A DNA stretch of 64,000 nucleotides from Streptomyces sp. NA02950 (GCF_013364155.1 NZ_CP054916.1:4709001-4773000), one strand, 5' to 3'. Shown: positions 51,457-59,583, numbered from the stretch's first letter. Numbers and translations are program-made. Notes: a model not told the origin generated them from the sequence alone.

Positions 51457-52416
51457 ATGATGATCAGTGACGCCCAGCTGAGGTTACTAGCCCTGTGTTC
51501 AATTCGCGTTGACAACAAAAGCGTCGACTGGTCCTTGATCGCAAGGTGCGCCTTAAAGGGAGAAATCGAAAGCCTCTGTGGCGGCCATATCCCTGAGACG
51601 TCGCAGGCAGCCACCAAATCGCTCCCGATACTTCGGGAGGGGTTGCGGCAACCCCTAGACTCGCACTACTCGCGAATCGAAGAAGAGCTCACGCTGGCCC
51701 AGAAGGTCGGTGCCAGGCTTACTACGGTCCTAGACGCCGACTATCCGTCCAACCTGCGCAATGTTCGTGATCTTCCCCCTTTTATTTTCTATAGGGGTCA
51801 CCTAAGCGCAGATGAAGATGCACGTTCAGTTGCAGTGGTTGGAACCCGTGATGCATCAGACATAGGGATTTCGCGGGCGAAGAGAGTTGCGCGAGAACTG
51901 GGTGAAGCGGGGTTCACAATCACCTCAGGTCTGGCTCGTGGCATTGATACTGCCGCTCACCAAACAGCGCTAAATTTTCGGCGGCGCACCATTGCGGTTA
52001 TCGGTACGGGCATTACTCGCTGCTACCCCAAGGAAAACCGGGAACTATCTGAGGAAATCGCCGACAGGGGGGCCATACTGTCTCAGTTTTGGCCATCTCG
52101 TCCTCCAGGTCGCGACACCTTCCCCCGGCGAAACCATGTCACCTCGGCAGTGAGCTTGGGGAGCGTCGTCATTGAGGCTTCGGGTACCTCGGGGGCGAAG
52201 ATGCAAGCTCGCGTTGCCAGTGAACAGGGGCGTCCAGTGCTTCTCCTTCAGTCCTTGGTGGAGCGGCAAGAGTGGGCTCGCCGCATGGTCGATGGTGGCA
52301 AGGCCTTCTGTGTCACCAATACCGAACAAGTGATCGAACTCCTCAACTCTGGGGCGGTGCGGGCGAAGCCAGTCCATCCAGGGGATACCGGACAGCTCAG
52401 CTTTGACGTAGGGTGA
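51457..52416 (+). CDS. DprA-like protein (ShosA-type antitoxin candidate)
   Basis: This is a 319-residue DprA/Smf protein. The Rossmann-type DNA-processing domain is clear: VAVVGTRDASDIGISRAKRV near residue 122, TSGLARGIDTAAHQ and AVIGTGITRCYPKENREL. DprA loads RecA on single strands in transformation. Here it stands in a mobile element followed at once by a phosphoribosyltransferase gene, the pairing of the ShosTA anti-phage toxin-antitoxin system, where the DprA-like protein is the antitoxin. Start ATG 51457 has GAAGGAGA. Base use is much lower in G+C than around (26 of 60 in 51781-51840). Confidence 0.85.
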   Translation: MMISDAQLRLLALCSIRVDNKSVDWSLIARCALKGEIESLCGGHIPETSQAATKSLPILREGLRQPLDSHYSRIEEELTLAQKVGARLTTVLDADYPSNLRNVRDLPPFIFYRGHLSADEDARSVAVVGTRDASDIGISRAKRVARELGEAGFTITSGLARGIDTAAHQTALNFRRRTIAVIGTGITRCYPKENRELSEEIADRGAILSQFWPSRPPGRDTFPRRNHVTSAVSLGSVVIEASGTSGAKMQARVASEQGRPVLLLQSLVERQEWARRMVDGGKAFCVTNTEQVIELLNSGAVRAKPVHPGDTGQLSFDVG

Positions 52417-52471
52417 TCGCCTGATGTCAGAATGCGATCAACGTTAGGGCCTGATGCAGGGGGGAGGCGGC

Positions 52472-53299
52472 GTGCGGTACCGCCATCGTTTTATGCGTCC
52501 GCGTAACAGCGAGGACTGGGAAACCGAACACTGGGTGGAGTGGCTGCAAGAGCAAGGCGTCGTGCCTTCGGTTACTGCCAACGAAGAGGGCGTTTGCTCC
52601 CTGTGTCGTGCCCCCACAAAGGTGGATCAGTACGGCGGGTACTTCACTCGCTGTTTCTTATGCCAGAAGCACTATTCCACCGTTCTCGATGGCTTCGTGC
52701 CCATATGTTATTCAGTGCGAGATGGGCTCGAAAGTCTGATCTGGCACTCCAAAAACTGGGACAGTGCTGAGTGGCTGAGGGTTCCGCTTGCTTCGCTGCT
52801 TTGGGAGTATTTGAGCAAGCATCTTCGGTGCATAGAGCAGGCCTATGGCGGGCCATTCGATCTTCGGCTAACGGTGCCGTCGCATCCAGAAATTCGAGTC
52901 CAAAATCACTTAGATCTCATTCTGGAACGCATTCCCGACATGGGTGCGGAGTGGTCGCACGGCATTCTGGTGAAGAACAGCACGAAGAAGGCTAACGAGC
53001 GGCGACGTAAAATTACCCCGGATGCCTTCAGCGCATCTGATGTAGTGAAGGGTGCGAGAGTACTCCTGCTGGACGATACCTATACTTCGGGGGGGACTTT
53101 GGCGAGTGCCGCTCACGCGTTAAAAGTCCGGGGGGCAACACGAGTTGTTGGGCTCACGTTTGGGCGGCAGCTCGGGGATGAGTGGGAGGACAGCCGTCGG
53201 ATAATCGATGACCTCCCACGTCGAACTCTTGACCTGAGTCAGTGCGCAGTTCATGAGTCGGGGGTTCGCGTTCCGTGGAGTCGGCTTGCTTCCGGTTAG
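52472..53299 (+). CDS. phosphoribosyltransferase-like protein (ShosT-type toxin candidate)
   Basis: This is a 275-residue protein. The PRPP-binding loop VLLLDDTYTSGGT lies near residue 198. An N-terminal zinc-ribbon-like region has CSLCRAPTKVDQYG and CFLCQKH, as in ComF-type proteins. In ShosTA systems the phosphoribosyltransferase is the toxin. GTG 52472 is chosen because GGGGGGAGG precedes it; ATG 52454 is in frame. It follows the DprA-like gene by 55 bases and has the same low G+C, so both came as a unit. Confidence 0.82.
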   Translation: MRYRHRFMRPRNSEDWETEHWVEWLQEQGVVPSVTANEEGVCSLCRAPTKVDQYGGYFTRCFLCQKHYSTVLDGFVPICYSVRDGLESLIWHSKNWDSAEWLRVPLASLLWEYLSKHLRCIEQAYGGPFDLRLTVPSHPEIRVQNHLDLILERIPDMGAEWSHGILVKNSTKKANERRRKITPDAFSASDVVKGARVLLLDDTYTSGGTLASAAHALKVRGATRVVGLTFGRQLGDEWEDSRRIIDDLPRRTLDLSQCAVHESGVRVPWSRLASG

Positions 53300-53710
53300 G
53301 TGCGCCTGGGCGCCGAGGGGACTCAGCGCCGCGGTGCCAGGAGTTCCGGACGCGGCCACCGTCACGGCGTCACCCAGTTCCTGCCGCTGCTGGACGCCAT
53401 CCCATCGATCCGGGGCTTGCGGGGGCGTCCACTCCGCAGGCCCCGGCGCCTGTACTCCGACCGGGGCTACGACTACGACAAGCACCGCCGCCTGCTGTGG
53501 TGAGGCATCAAGCCGGTGATCACCCGACGCGGGACCGCCCACGGATCCGCACTGGGCAAGGTGTGCTGGGTCGTTGAACGCGCCTTCGCGTGGCTCCACC
53601 AGTTCAAGCGCCTCCGCGTCCGCTACGAGCGACGCGCCGACCTCCACCCAGGCCTGCTCGACCTGGCCTGCAACATCATCTGCCTCCGCCGCCTCAGGGC
53701 CTCATTCTGA
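53300..53710 (+). pseudogene. IS5-family transposase remnant
   Basis: The frame encodes the C-terminal half of an IS5-type DDE transposase: GVTQFLPLLDAIPSIRG, LYSDRGYDYDKHRRLLW, then an in-frame TGA at 53501, and again VITRRGTAHGS and VVERAFAWLHQFKRLRVRYE to RRLRASF. The N-terminal half is missing and one stop interrupts the rest. It ends at TCATTCTGAAAC, an element-end sequence seen again at 54946. Confidence 0.85.
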
Positions 53711-53806
53711 AACAGTAAAGCGACGCACCTCGTGGTCGGGCAGTCGACGACGGGCTTCGCTAGCTATCAGCGCCTGCAGATTTCCGGGGTGCAGCTTGCG
53801 TAGAAT

Positions 53807-54640
53807 TCAGAATGGGGGCTCGCTGGTACAGCCCTCGCCGAAATGATCCGGCTTCGGACTGTACGGCCTCCGGATGGGCGCCGGGAGATTATCGGGAAGG
53901 TCGAAGAGCGCGCCCATCATTTGTCGGTTTTCGCTTCCCGGATAGATGTTATTCTCAAGTAGAAGGTTCCAGAGTGGCTCGACTGTCAACGCCACTCCAT
54001 AGCCGAGTTCCGGTGCGGCATAGTTAGTGAGCAGCGAGCTTGTGATAATGCCAAGCAGGAACCCGTTGCCGGTCAGTGCGGGGCCGCCGCTGAAGCCTCC
54101 GCGGGCCATGGGTGAGAGGACAAAAAGCGGGTGATTTGATCCCACGTACGGGTCAATGATCGCATTTACCTCGCCCCGGGTTGCAACCAGTACCGGCTCG
54201 GGCGAGGTCGGAATGGGGGGGTACCCCATGACGATCACTTCCATCAGGACGAGGGAGTTGTTGATCCAGTCATCAAGATGTCCACCTATTTCGATGTGGT
54301 CGACCTTATTATTGACGGAGCCATTGGTGAGAATAATGTTCGACTTCATGTAGAGGTCGAGTGAAAAATCTGTCCTGAGTAGTGCGATATCAACGGTTTC
54401 ATCGCTGGGATAGATCACCTCCACTGACTCTAGCGAGATCTCCGCTGAACTCTCATACGGGGTCAAGCTGACCAGCTCGCGACCTTCGATCACGTGCCTG
54501 GCAGTGACAAGGCATCCATCACCGATATGGAATGCGGTTCCAACACCCAGCTCGCCGTCTATGCCGCGACTCTCAACGCACACGAGGCACGGGGCGAAAC
54601 GCGAAAAGAAGTCAAGCTGCGACCCGGTCCCATTTGGCAT
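53807..54640 (-). CDS. trypsin-like serine protease
   Basis: This is a 277-residue cytoplasmic trypsin-fold protein without signal peptide. The triad is visible as His in LVTARHVIEG, Asp in TVDIALLRTD and Ser in RGGFSGGPAL. A C-terminal proline-rich tail of about 45 residues follows. G+C is low (26 of 60 bases in 54301-54360), a sign of transfer. It lies between two IS5-type remnants near the right end of the element. Trypsin-like proteases are frequent in bacterial defence loci, but no partner gene is found here. Confidence 0.8.
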   Translation of the reverse strand: MPNGTGSQLDFFSRFAPCLVCVESRGIDGELGVGTAFHIGDGCLVTARHVIEGRELVSLTPYESSAEISLESVEVIYPSDETVDIALLRTDFSLDLYMKSNIILTNGSVNNKVDHIEIGGHLDDWINNSLVLMEVIVMGYPPIPTSPEPVLVATRGEVNAIIDPYVGSNHPLFVLSPMARGGFSGGPALTGNGFLLGIITSSLLTNYAAPELGYGVALTVEPLWNLLLENNIYPGSENRQMMGALFDLPDNLPAPIRRPYSPKPDHFGEGCTSEPPF

Positions 54641-55130
54641 GCGGACATTCTATCCGGTGGTGCCGCGTCAAATGTGCGCTTGCCGGGCATGGTTGAAGAC
54701 AGATGCCTGGGGCGCAGGAAGGGTCGGGGATGCGTAGCCGCTGGTTGGTCATGGCGCTCACAGCGCCGGCCGAGTGGAGCGCGATGGCGGTCTCGAACAC
54801 CTCCAATGCCCGATCCACTTCTCTCACTGAGCGTAGGGCAAGGGCGGCACACTGCACTCGGTTGCCGTTCATGGCCGAGAATCGGCTGCCGTTCACCCTT
54901 GTGGACGTCGGTGCCAGCATCACCTACCCCTGCCTGCTCCGCGGATCATTCTGAAACGATCAGTTAGCGAAGGTTGATGCTTAGGTTGCCCGGAAGCCCG
55001 TCTCCGTACCCAGCGCCGAGCAAGGCGTCGTTCGGTGCTTGTGGCCAACCTGTGGCCAGGGTGGCCGCGCGACCGCTAGAGCAAGCGGCTGACGCCCAGG
55101 TCACAACCGATACCAGTGCCGGGAAGCGAC
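54641..55130. other. scrambled cargo boundary with second IS5-type 3' end and arm sites
   Basis: No intact gene is supported. Bases about 54860-54955 encode TLVDVGASITYPCLLRGSF and stop, which resembles a degraded IS5-type transposase C-terminus and ends in the same TCATTCTGAAAC as the remnant at 53702. At 55040-55061 the 11-bp pair TGTGGCCAACC/TGTGGCCAGGG matches the arm-type repeats by the integrase. Confidence 0.45.
55040..55061. repeat. tandem 11-bp repeat, candidate integrase arm sites (far end)
   Basis: TGTGGCCAACC and TGTGGCCAGGG stand head to tail, with a third partial TGGCCGCGC. They match the perfect pair at 30524-30545 in sequence and period, as expected of P and P' arms. Confidence 0.55.
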
Positions 55131-55190
55131 CGGTCTTGAAAACCGTCGTGGCAGCGATGTCACCGAGGGTTCAAATCCCTCAGCCTCCGC
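55131..55190 (+). repeat. att site at far end of the AICE (tRNA-Ser 3' remnant)
   Basis: This is a perfect 60-base copy of the tRNA-Ser 3' part at 30355-30414. It has no 5' half, so it is not a functional tRNA; it is the original chromosomal end displaced by integration. Confidence 0.95.
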
Positions 55191-55196
55191 AGTGTT

Positions 55197-55231
55197 ACGG
55201 CCCCTGACCAGGTAAGACGGTCGGGGGCCGT
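55197..55231 (+). terminator. original tRNA-Ser terminator
   Basis: ACGGCCCCTGACC pairs with GGTCGGGGGCCGT (one G-T) around 9 bases, six bases after the att copy. It was probably the terminator of the tRNA before the element separated them. Confidence 0.55.
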
Positions 55232-55335
55232 CGCCATGCGTGCCACCCGCAGGACACCGCCGTTCCCCACGATTCCCCGACCGATCGGGCACGGCAGGGG
55301 CACGGCCGGACACCTGCTGAGCGGGCCCCCGCCGA

Positions 55336-56091
55336 CTACCGATTGATCGGAATCTCGTACACGATCTCGCAGTGAGCGGCGGGTACGACGATGTCCGCCG
55401 TCTCCACCGGCTGTCCCTGGTCGCTGTAGTACGTCCGCCGGATGTGCGTGACGAGCGCGGCCTTCTGGATGCCGAGAAGTGATGCCTCCTCAGCGGTCGC
55501 CTGCCTCGGCTCCGGCCGCTCCACGGCATGGCTGACGGTGATTCCGATAGCGGCCATGCGATTCACGACGCCCGCCCCGGCGTGCGGCCCTCCCTCGGGG
55601 AGGACGATCAGCGTGCCTGCGGTGAGGTCGTACGGTTCCCAACTCGTCGACAGCTGCACCGGCCTGCTGTCGGCCAGGAACTCGTACGACGTCCGGACGC
55701 ACAACTCGCCCTCGGCGATGCCCAGTCGCGCCGCGATCTCCGCCGGGGCCGGCACCTTGGCGTCGGTCCGGCTCTCCCAGTCGCCGTGCTTGCCGACTGC
55801 CCTCATGTCCGCGCGGAACGGCGACCCTTCGGGCTGCTCGCGCGCCGACGACCGGACGACCCGCACCCGTTGCCGGGGTTCGGCGACGTAGGTGCCCGAT
55901 CCGGCTCGGCCCTCCAGCACGCCCTGGGAGATCAGCAGCTCCTGCGCCCGGCGGACCACGTTCTCACCCACCCCGTACTCCTGGCCGATCTGGGCGCGGG
56001 AGGGCAGGCGGTCCCCGGGCTCCCATGCGTGCTCCGTGATCCGCCGCCGGAGTTCGGTGGCGACGCGGAGATAGGGCGGCTGCTCAGGCAT
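55336..56091 (-). CDS. GntR-family regulator with UTRA domain
   Basis: This is a 251-residue HutC-type regulator. Residues 5-70 are the winged helix (PYLRVATELRRRITEHAW, VGENVVRRAQELLIS). The C-terminal UTRA ligand domain is seen from GELCVRTSYEFLADSRPVQL to HIRRTYYSDQGQP. It is divergent from a small-gene operon, which it may control. It lies just outside the element; similar regulators occur with this operon in other Streptomyces, as recalled rather than searched. Confidence 0.88.
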   Translation of the reverse strand: MPEQPPYLRVATELRRRITEHAWEPGDRLPSRAQIGQEYGVGENVVRRAQELLISQGVLEGRAGSGTYVAEPRQRVRVVRSSAREQPEGSPFRADMRAVGKHGDWESRTDAKVPAPAEIAARLGIAEGELCVRTSYEFLADSRPVQLSTSWEPYDLTAGTLIVLPEGGPHAGAGVVNRMAAIGITVSHAVERPEPRQATAEEASLLGIQKAALVTHIRRTYYSDQGQPVETADIVVPAAHCEIVYEIPINR

Positions 56092-56169
56092 ATGGAAAAT
56101 CTAGTCCACTAGCTCTAATCTAGTTAACTAGCTTCACTGAAAGTGATCGCCGGTGACGGAGGCTGCCCT

Positions 56170-56448
56170 GTGCCCGCTTCGCGAGTTAGCGCGGCGACCA
56201 TCGCCGCCCGGCTGTCCGCCGTCGGGCTCCCCGCGCGCGTGGAGGAGTACGCCCGGTTCACATCGGTCGAAGCGGACGTGCCGGAATCGCTCTCCATCGA
56301 GTCATGGAAGGAGGTCCTGGAGGCGGTGGCCGAGGCCGATCGGTTCGGGCTCCTCGCCACCAGCCTGAACGGCCGCACTCTCCGGGCGGTCGTACACAAA
56401 CCGGTCCCCACGACAGGCGATGTCGGGGGACCGAGCCATCAGCGATAG
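56170..56448 (+). CDS. hypothetical protein
   Basis: This is a 92-residue protein (VSAATIAARLSAVGLPARVE, then SWKEVLEAVAEADRFGLLAT). GTG 56170 has GGAGG 7 bases upstream; the open frame begins at 56143. It is the first of four small overlapping or adjacent genes divergent from the GntR-UTRA regulator. Function is unknown. Confidence 0.7.
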   Translation: MPASRVSAATIAARLSAVGLPARVEEYARFTSVEADVPESLSIESWKEVLEAVAEADRFGLLATSLNGRTLRAVVHKPVPTTGDVGGPSHQR

Positions 56449-56461
56449 GAGCTGATTCAGC

Positions 56462-56773
56462 GTGCTCAACCGTATCCGCCGCGCCGTCTCCCTCACCAGG
56501 GCGCGCCACTTCTCCAAGGGCAGGCACCGCCGCCCCTTAACGCCCTCCCCACCGCCGACCGCTCCCACCGCCTCCGCGCCCGCCGACGAACCGACGCTCG
56601 GCCTGGGCCGGGCTTCCGACTGGGCGAGGCACCGCTACACGCTCACGGCCGAGGAAACCGCGCTCGTCCGTCCGTACTGGCCCTGGGGAAGGCGCGCACG
56701 ACAGCACCCGACGGTTGTCGTCGCTCCCCATCTGCCGACCGAGGCCCGGTCGGCCCTTCTGGGGGCCTGCTGA
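56462..56773 (+). CDS. hypothetical protein
   Basis: This is a 103-residue basic protein (MLNRIRRAVSLTRARHF start) with a proline-rich middle and a C-terminal part containing RYTLTAEETALVRPY. GTG 56462 follows AGGAG. Its stop overlaps the next start by one base. Function is unknown. Confidence 0.7.
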   Translation: MLNRIRRAVSLTRARHFSKGRHRRPLTPSPPPTAPTASAPADEPTLGLGRASDWARHRYTLTAEETALVRPYWPWGRRARQHPTVVVAPHLPTEARSALLGAC

Positions 56774-56976
56774 TGCCCTCTCGACGGCAGACCCACAGCC
56801 CGCACGCCCCGGCCATCCCGTACCGCTCGCCCGCCTGCCGGATCGGCACGCACCAGGCTTGCGCGGAGTCCTCTCCGGCTCCGGCACCGGTCGACGTGCC
56901 GTTGATCTACGAGGCATGTGACTGCCCCTGTCACTCGGAGTCCGGACAGGCCCGGCCAGCAGGGGTGAAGCAATGA
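56773..56976 (+). CDS. hypothetical cysteine-containing small protein
   Basis: This is a 67-residue protein with three cysteine positions ending in CDCPCH, so metal binding is possible. It overlaps its neighbours on both sides (TGATG and ATGA), which supports translation as part of the operon. Function is unknown. Confidence 0.65.
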   Translation: MPSRRQTHSPHAPAIPYRSPACRIGTHQACAESSPAPAPVDVPLIYEACDCPCHSESGQARPAGVKQ

Positions 56977-57331
56977 GCGAATGGGCACCTGGCGGCGCGT
57001 CGGCATCCACCAGCGAGATCCATCGAGAGGCGGACGCTGGGATGACGGCACAGCACGAACTGAGGCTTCTCCCGTGGGCGGGGCCTGAGGGCAAGCCGTG
57101 CTACCTGGACACCGATGACCGGGAGGGCTACATGTCCCGCTTGGCGGACCATATCGAGTCGGTGCACTCGGGATGGCGTCCGAGCTGCTGGGGCAGGCGC
57201 TTCAGGCACTCGACAACGAGACCGCAGATCTAGAGAAACTGAGGCTCCTCGCCGCGCAGTTGGCAGGTTCACTGCGGGACGTGCTGCGTGTGGCGACCAG
57301 CCGCGGGCACCGTCTGGTAACGCCTGAATAG
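56973..57331 (+). pseudogene. hypothetical protein gene, apparently frameshifted
   Basis: The first frame (from ATG 56973) encodes a family resembling HELRLLPWAGPEGKPCYLDT and RLADHIESVHSG, then runs out of frame to a stop at 57233. From ATG 57173 a second frame continues with ASELLGQALQALDNETADLE and SLRDVLRVATSRGHRL to TAG 57331. As recalled, related Streptomyces proteins join these two parts in one chain, so one base seems lost near 57171. It closes the small operon. A sequencing error cannot be excluded. Confidence 0.6.
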
Positions 57332-57400
57332 CCCCACTCAGGGGAACGTCTGGTCGACTTGCCATCGCGGGTTCTGGCTAGCAGCCATGTGCAGTACAGC

Positions 57401-57434
57401 AGGGAGCCTCGGATACGCTCCGAGACCTCCCTGC
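57401..57434 (+). terminator. hairpin after the small-gene operon
   Basis: CAGGGAG (57401) and CTCCCTG (57428) enclose CTCGGA/TCCGAG around TACGC, followed by a pyrimidine run CCTTCTCTT. It lies 70 bases after the operon's last stop. The rest of 57332-57647 shows no gene. Confidence 0.55.
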
Positions 57435-57647
57435 CTTCTCTTAGCGACGCACGGTCGCCCGCAGGATAAACCCATGGTGGAGAGGGTCAGCCCGTTCGAG
57501 CCGGGCCAGATGGGCTGACATCCACTTTAGAAGTTCGGCCACTGGGCCATGCGGCCTGCTCCGTGCTCATGACGCTGAGGGTTCCCGGTGCCCCTGTGGC
57601 TGTTCCAGCCCGTTGCCGTCCGGGGGCGTTGATGTCATCCGCTGATG

Positions 57648-57893
57648 TCACTTCGCGGAGCGTCGGCGCGTCGCCAGTCGTCGAAGCCTACGATGGCGCT
57701 GCCCCGCTGCGCGCTGCTGAGCTCTCACGATGGCGACTGTCTGCGGATCACTGATTAGGTCGTAGTCGTGCATCAGGAGTGCGTCGTCGTCCTCGGCAAG
57801 CAGGCACCGCAACGTGTCGATGTGACATTCAGGGCTGGTGAGTAGCCGCTTCGACTCGAGCCAAGCGGCCAGACCACCATCGTCTTCCAACAC
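57648..57893 (-). CDS. hypothetical protein
   Basis: This is an 81-residue protein with an acidic first half (MLEDDGGLAAWLESKRLL, CLLAEDDDALLMHDYDLI) and a basic C-terminus (RHRRLRRLATRRRSAK). Its composition is protein-like and it lies on the same strand as the arsenic genes, 31 bases downstream of the truncated GNAT. GTG 57893 is the start. Function is unknown. Confidence 0.45.
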   Translation of the reverse strand: MLEDDGGLAAWLESKRLLTSPECHIDTLRCLLAEDDDALLMHDYDLISDPQTVAIVRAQQRAAGQRHRRLRRLATRRRSAK

Positions 57894-57924
57894 GGGACCA
57901 TCGTAGCCAGCCGGCCAGGCGTCG

Positions 57925-58050
57925 TCAGGACGCGGTGGTCTCGAAGGTCGCGTTGCCTTCGTCGATGCCGAGTTGGTGGATGGCCAGGACCTCGTCGGCG
58001 TGGTCGGCCGTCAGGCTGGTGATCCGGATCGCCTGGGCGCGAAGGGTCAC
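57925..58050 (-). pseudogene. truncated GNAT acetyltransferase (ArsN1-like)
   Basis: Forty-one residues (ITSLTADHADEVLAIHQLGI, DEGNATFETT) match the start of phosphinothricin/arsinothricin N-acetyltransferases, then a TGA ends the frame and no continuation is seen. The start overlaps arsC as GTGA. ArsN1 belongs to arsenic clusters, so the position is meaningful; the enzyme core is lost. Confidence 0.65.
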
Positions 58051-58466
58051 CCGTGGTCTCCCGAGGTGAGTTCGCTGATCAGGTTCTCGATGCGGGCTCG
58101 GATCTCGTCGCGGATGGGCCGAACCGCCGCGACGCCCTGACCCGCCGGGTCCTCCAGCTTCCAGTCCAGGTAGGTCTTTCCGGGGAAGTAAGGGCAGGCG
58201 TCGCCGCAGCCCATGGTGATGACGACGTCCGAGTCCTGCACGGCTTCGGCGGTCAGCACCTTCGGGGTCTCTGCCGAGATGTCGATTCCGACTTCCGCCA
58301 TCGCTTCCGCGACGGCGGGGTTGACGTGCTCGGCGGGTGCCGAGCCCGCGGAGCGGACTTCGACGCGGTCGCCCGCGAGGTGGGTGAGGAACGCGGCCGC
58401 CATCTGGGAGCGGCCCGCGTTGTGGACGCAGACGAACAGCACGGACGGAGTCTTGGGTTCAGACAC
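58047..58466 (-). CDS. arsC: arsenate reductase
   Basis: This is a 139-residue low-molecular-weight phosphatase-fold arsenate reductase. The catalytic loop is VCVHNAGRSQM (Cys-x5-Arg), with further cysteines in MGCGDACPYFPG and the acid in KLEDPAG. It reduces arsenate to arsenite with thioredoxin or mycothiol. GTG 58466 overlaps the acr3 stop by 8 bases, so the genes are one operon: arsR-acr3-arsC. Confidence 0.93.
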   Translation of the reverse strand: MSEPKTPSVLFVCVHNAGRSQMAAAFLTHLAGDRVEVRSAGSAPAEHVNPAVAEAMAEVGIDISAETPKVLTAEAVQDSDVVITMGCGDACPYFPGKTYLDWKLEDPAGQGVAAVRPIRDEIRARIENLISELTSGDHG

Positions 58467-59583
58467 GGGCGGAGCCTTCCTGGGCGGGCGTGGGCTCGAC
58501 GGCCTCGGGGGACGGGTGTGGGAAGTAGCGGCGCGCGGCCAGGGCGACGTAGACGAGGCCGATCAGTACGGGGACCTCGATGAGCGGACCGACGACTCCG
58601 GCCAGGGCCTGTCCGGAGGAGGCGCCGAAGGTGGCGATGGTGACGGCGATGGCAAGCTCGAAGTTGTTGCCCGCCGCTGTGAACGCCAGCGTGGTGGAGC
58701 GCGGATAGTCCAGGCCCACGGCCTTGCCCAGCGCCATGGACCCGGCCCACATCACGGCGAAGTACACCAGCAGCGGCACAGCGATCCTTGCTACGTCCAT
58801 CGGCTGGGAGATGATGGCGTCACCCTGGAGCGCGAACAGCACGACGATGGTGAACAGCAGCCCGTACAGGGCGAACGGGCCGACCCGCGGAATCAGCTGC
58901 GTCTCGTACCAGGCCCGCCCCCTGGCCTTCTCGCCCAGACGCCGGGTGAGGAACCCGGCCACCAGCGGGATGCCGAGGAAGATGAGCACACTGCGGGCGA
59001 TCTCCCACACGCTGACGTCGAGAGCGGTCTGTTCCAGGCCGAGCCGGCCGGGCAGCACGGCGAGGTAGAACCAGCCGAGCGCTGAGAAGGCGATCACCTG
59101 GAAGACGGAGTTGAGGGCGACGAGGACGGCGGCGGCTTCCCGGTCGCCGCAGGCCAGGTCGTTCCAGATGATGACCATGGCGATACAGCGGGCCAGGCCG
59201 ACGATGATCAGGCCGGTGCGGTACTCCGGCAGGTCCGGGAGGAGGAGCCAGGCCAGCGCGAACATGATCGCTGGGCCGAGGACCCAGTTCAGTACGAGCG
59301 AGGGGATCAGCAGGCGGCGGTCCCGGGTGACCGTGTCGAGGCGGTCATAGCGGACCTTGGCCAGCACCGGGTACATCATCACCAGCAGGCCGAGCGCGAT
59401 CGGCAGGGAGACGCCGGTGACCGTCACCTGCGCCAGGGCGTCACCGAGACCGGGAACGAGGCGGCCCAGGCCGAGGCCGGCGGCCATGGCCAGCAGGATC
59501 CACACCGCGAGGAAGCGGTCCACGAACGACAGGCGCGCGGCCACCGGAGCACTGGAGGACGCGGCCGTGGGGTCGGCGGTCAC
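58459..59583 (-). CDS. acr3: Acr3-type arsenite efflux permease
   Basis: This is a 374-residue membrane carrier with about ten helices, for example FLAVWILLAMAAGLGLGRLV at the start. The essential cysteine lies in IIVGLARCIAMVIIWNDLAC and the AALNS-like segment appears as VALNSVFQV. It exports arsenite from the cell. GTG 59583 overlaps the arsR stop. It provides the resistance function of the operon. Confidence 0.94.
   Translation of the reverse strand: MTADPTAASSSAPVAARLSFVDRFLAVWILLAMAAGLGLGRLVPGLGDALAQVTVTGVSLPIALGLLVMMYPVLAKVRYDRLDTVTRDRRLLIPSLVLNWVLGPAIMFALAWLLLPDLPEYRTGLIIVGLARCIAMVIIWNDLACGDREAAAVLVALNSVFQVIAFSALGWFYLAVLPGRLGLEQTALDVSVWEIARSVLIFLGIPLVAGFLTRRLGEKARGRAWYETQLIPRVGPFALYGLLFTIVVLFALQGDAIISQPMDVARIAVPLLVYFAVMWAGSMALGKAVGLDYPRSTTLAFTAAGNNFELAIAVTIATFGASSGQALAGVVGPLIEVPVLIGLVYVALAARRYFPHPSPEAVEPTPAQEGSARV

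Larger units (their letters stand above)
30355..55190. mobile_element. AICE (actinomycete integrative conjugative element) in tRNA-Ser
   Basis: A perfect 60-bp repeat (30355-30414 and 55131-55190) bounds the region. Between the copies lie, from left to right, a tyrosine integrase, excisionase, replication helicase and Prim-Pol, Spd-like membrane proteins, a TraB-type translocase and further small AICE genes on the left strand. A regulator follows, then a GntR/phosphotransferase/HD module and cargo. This is the layout of AICEs replicating through a Prim-Pol (RepPP type). The unit length between att copies is 24,776 bp. Confidence 0.95.

Noticed and set aside
54612..54923. 103-residue leftward frame as a gene
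   Set aside because: It overlaps a degraded IS-like end and the protease start, has no ribosome site and no coherent domain.
55131..55190. Second tRNA-Ser gene
   Set aside because: Only the 3' 59 bases of a tRNA are present; acceptor 5' strand and D arm are missing. It is the att copy.
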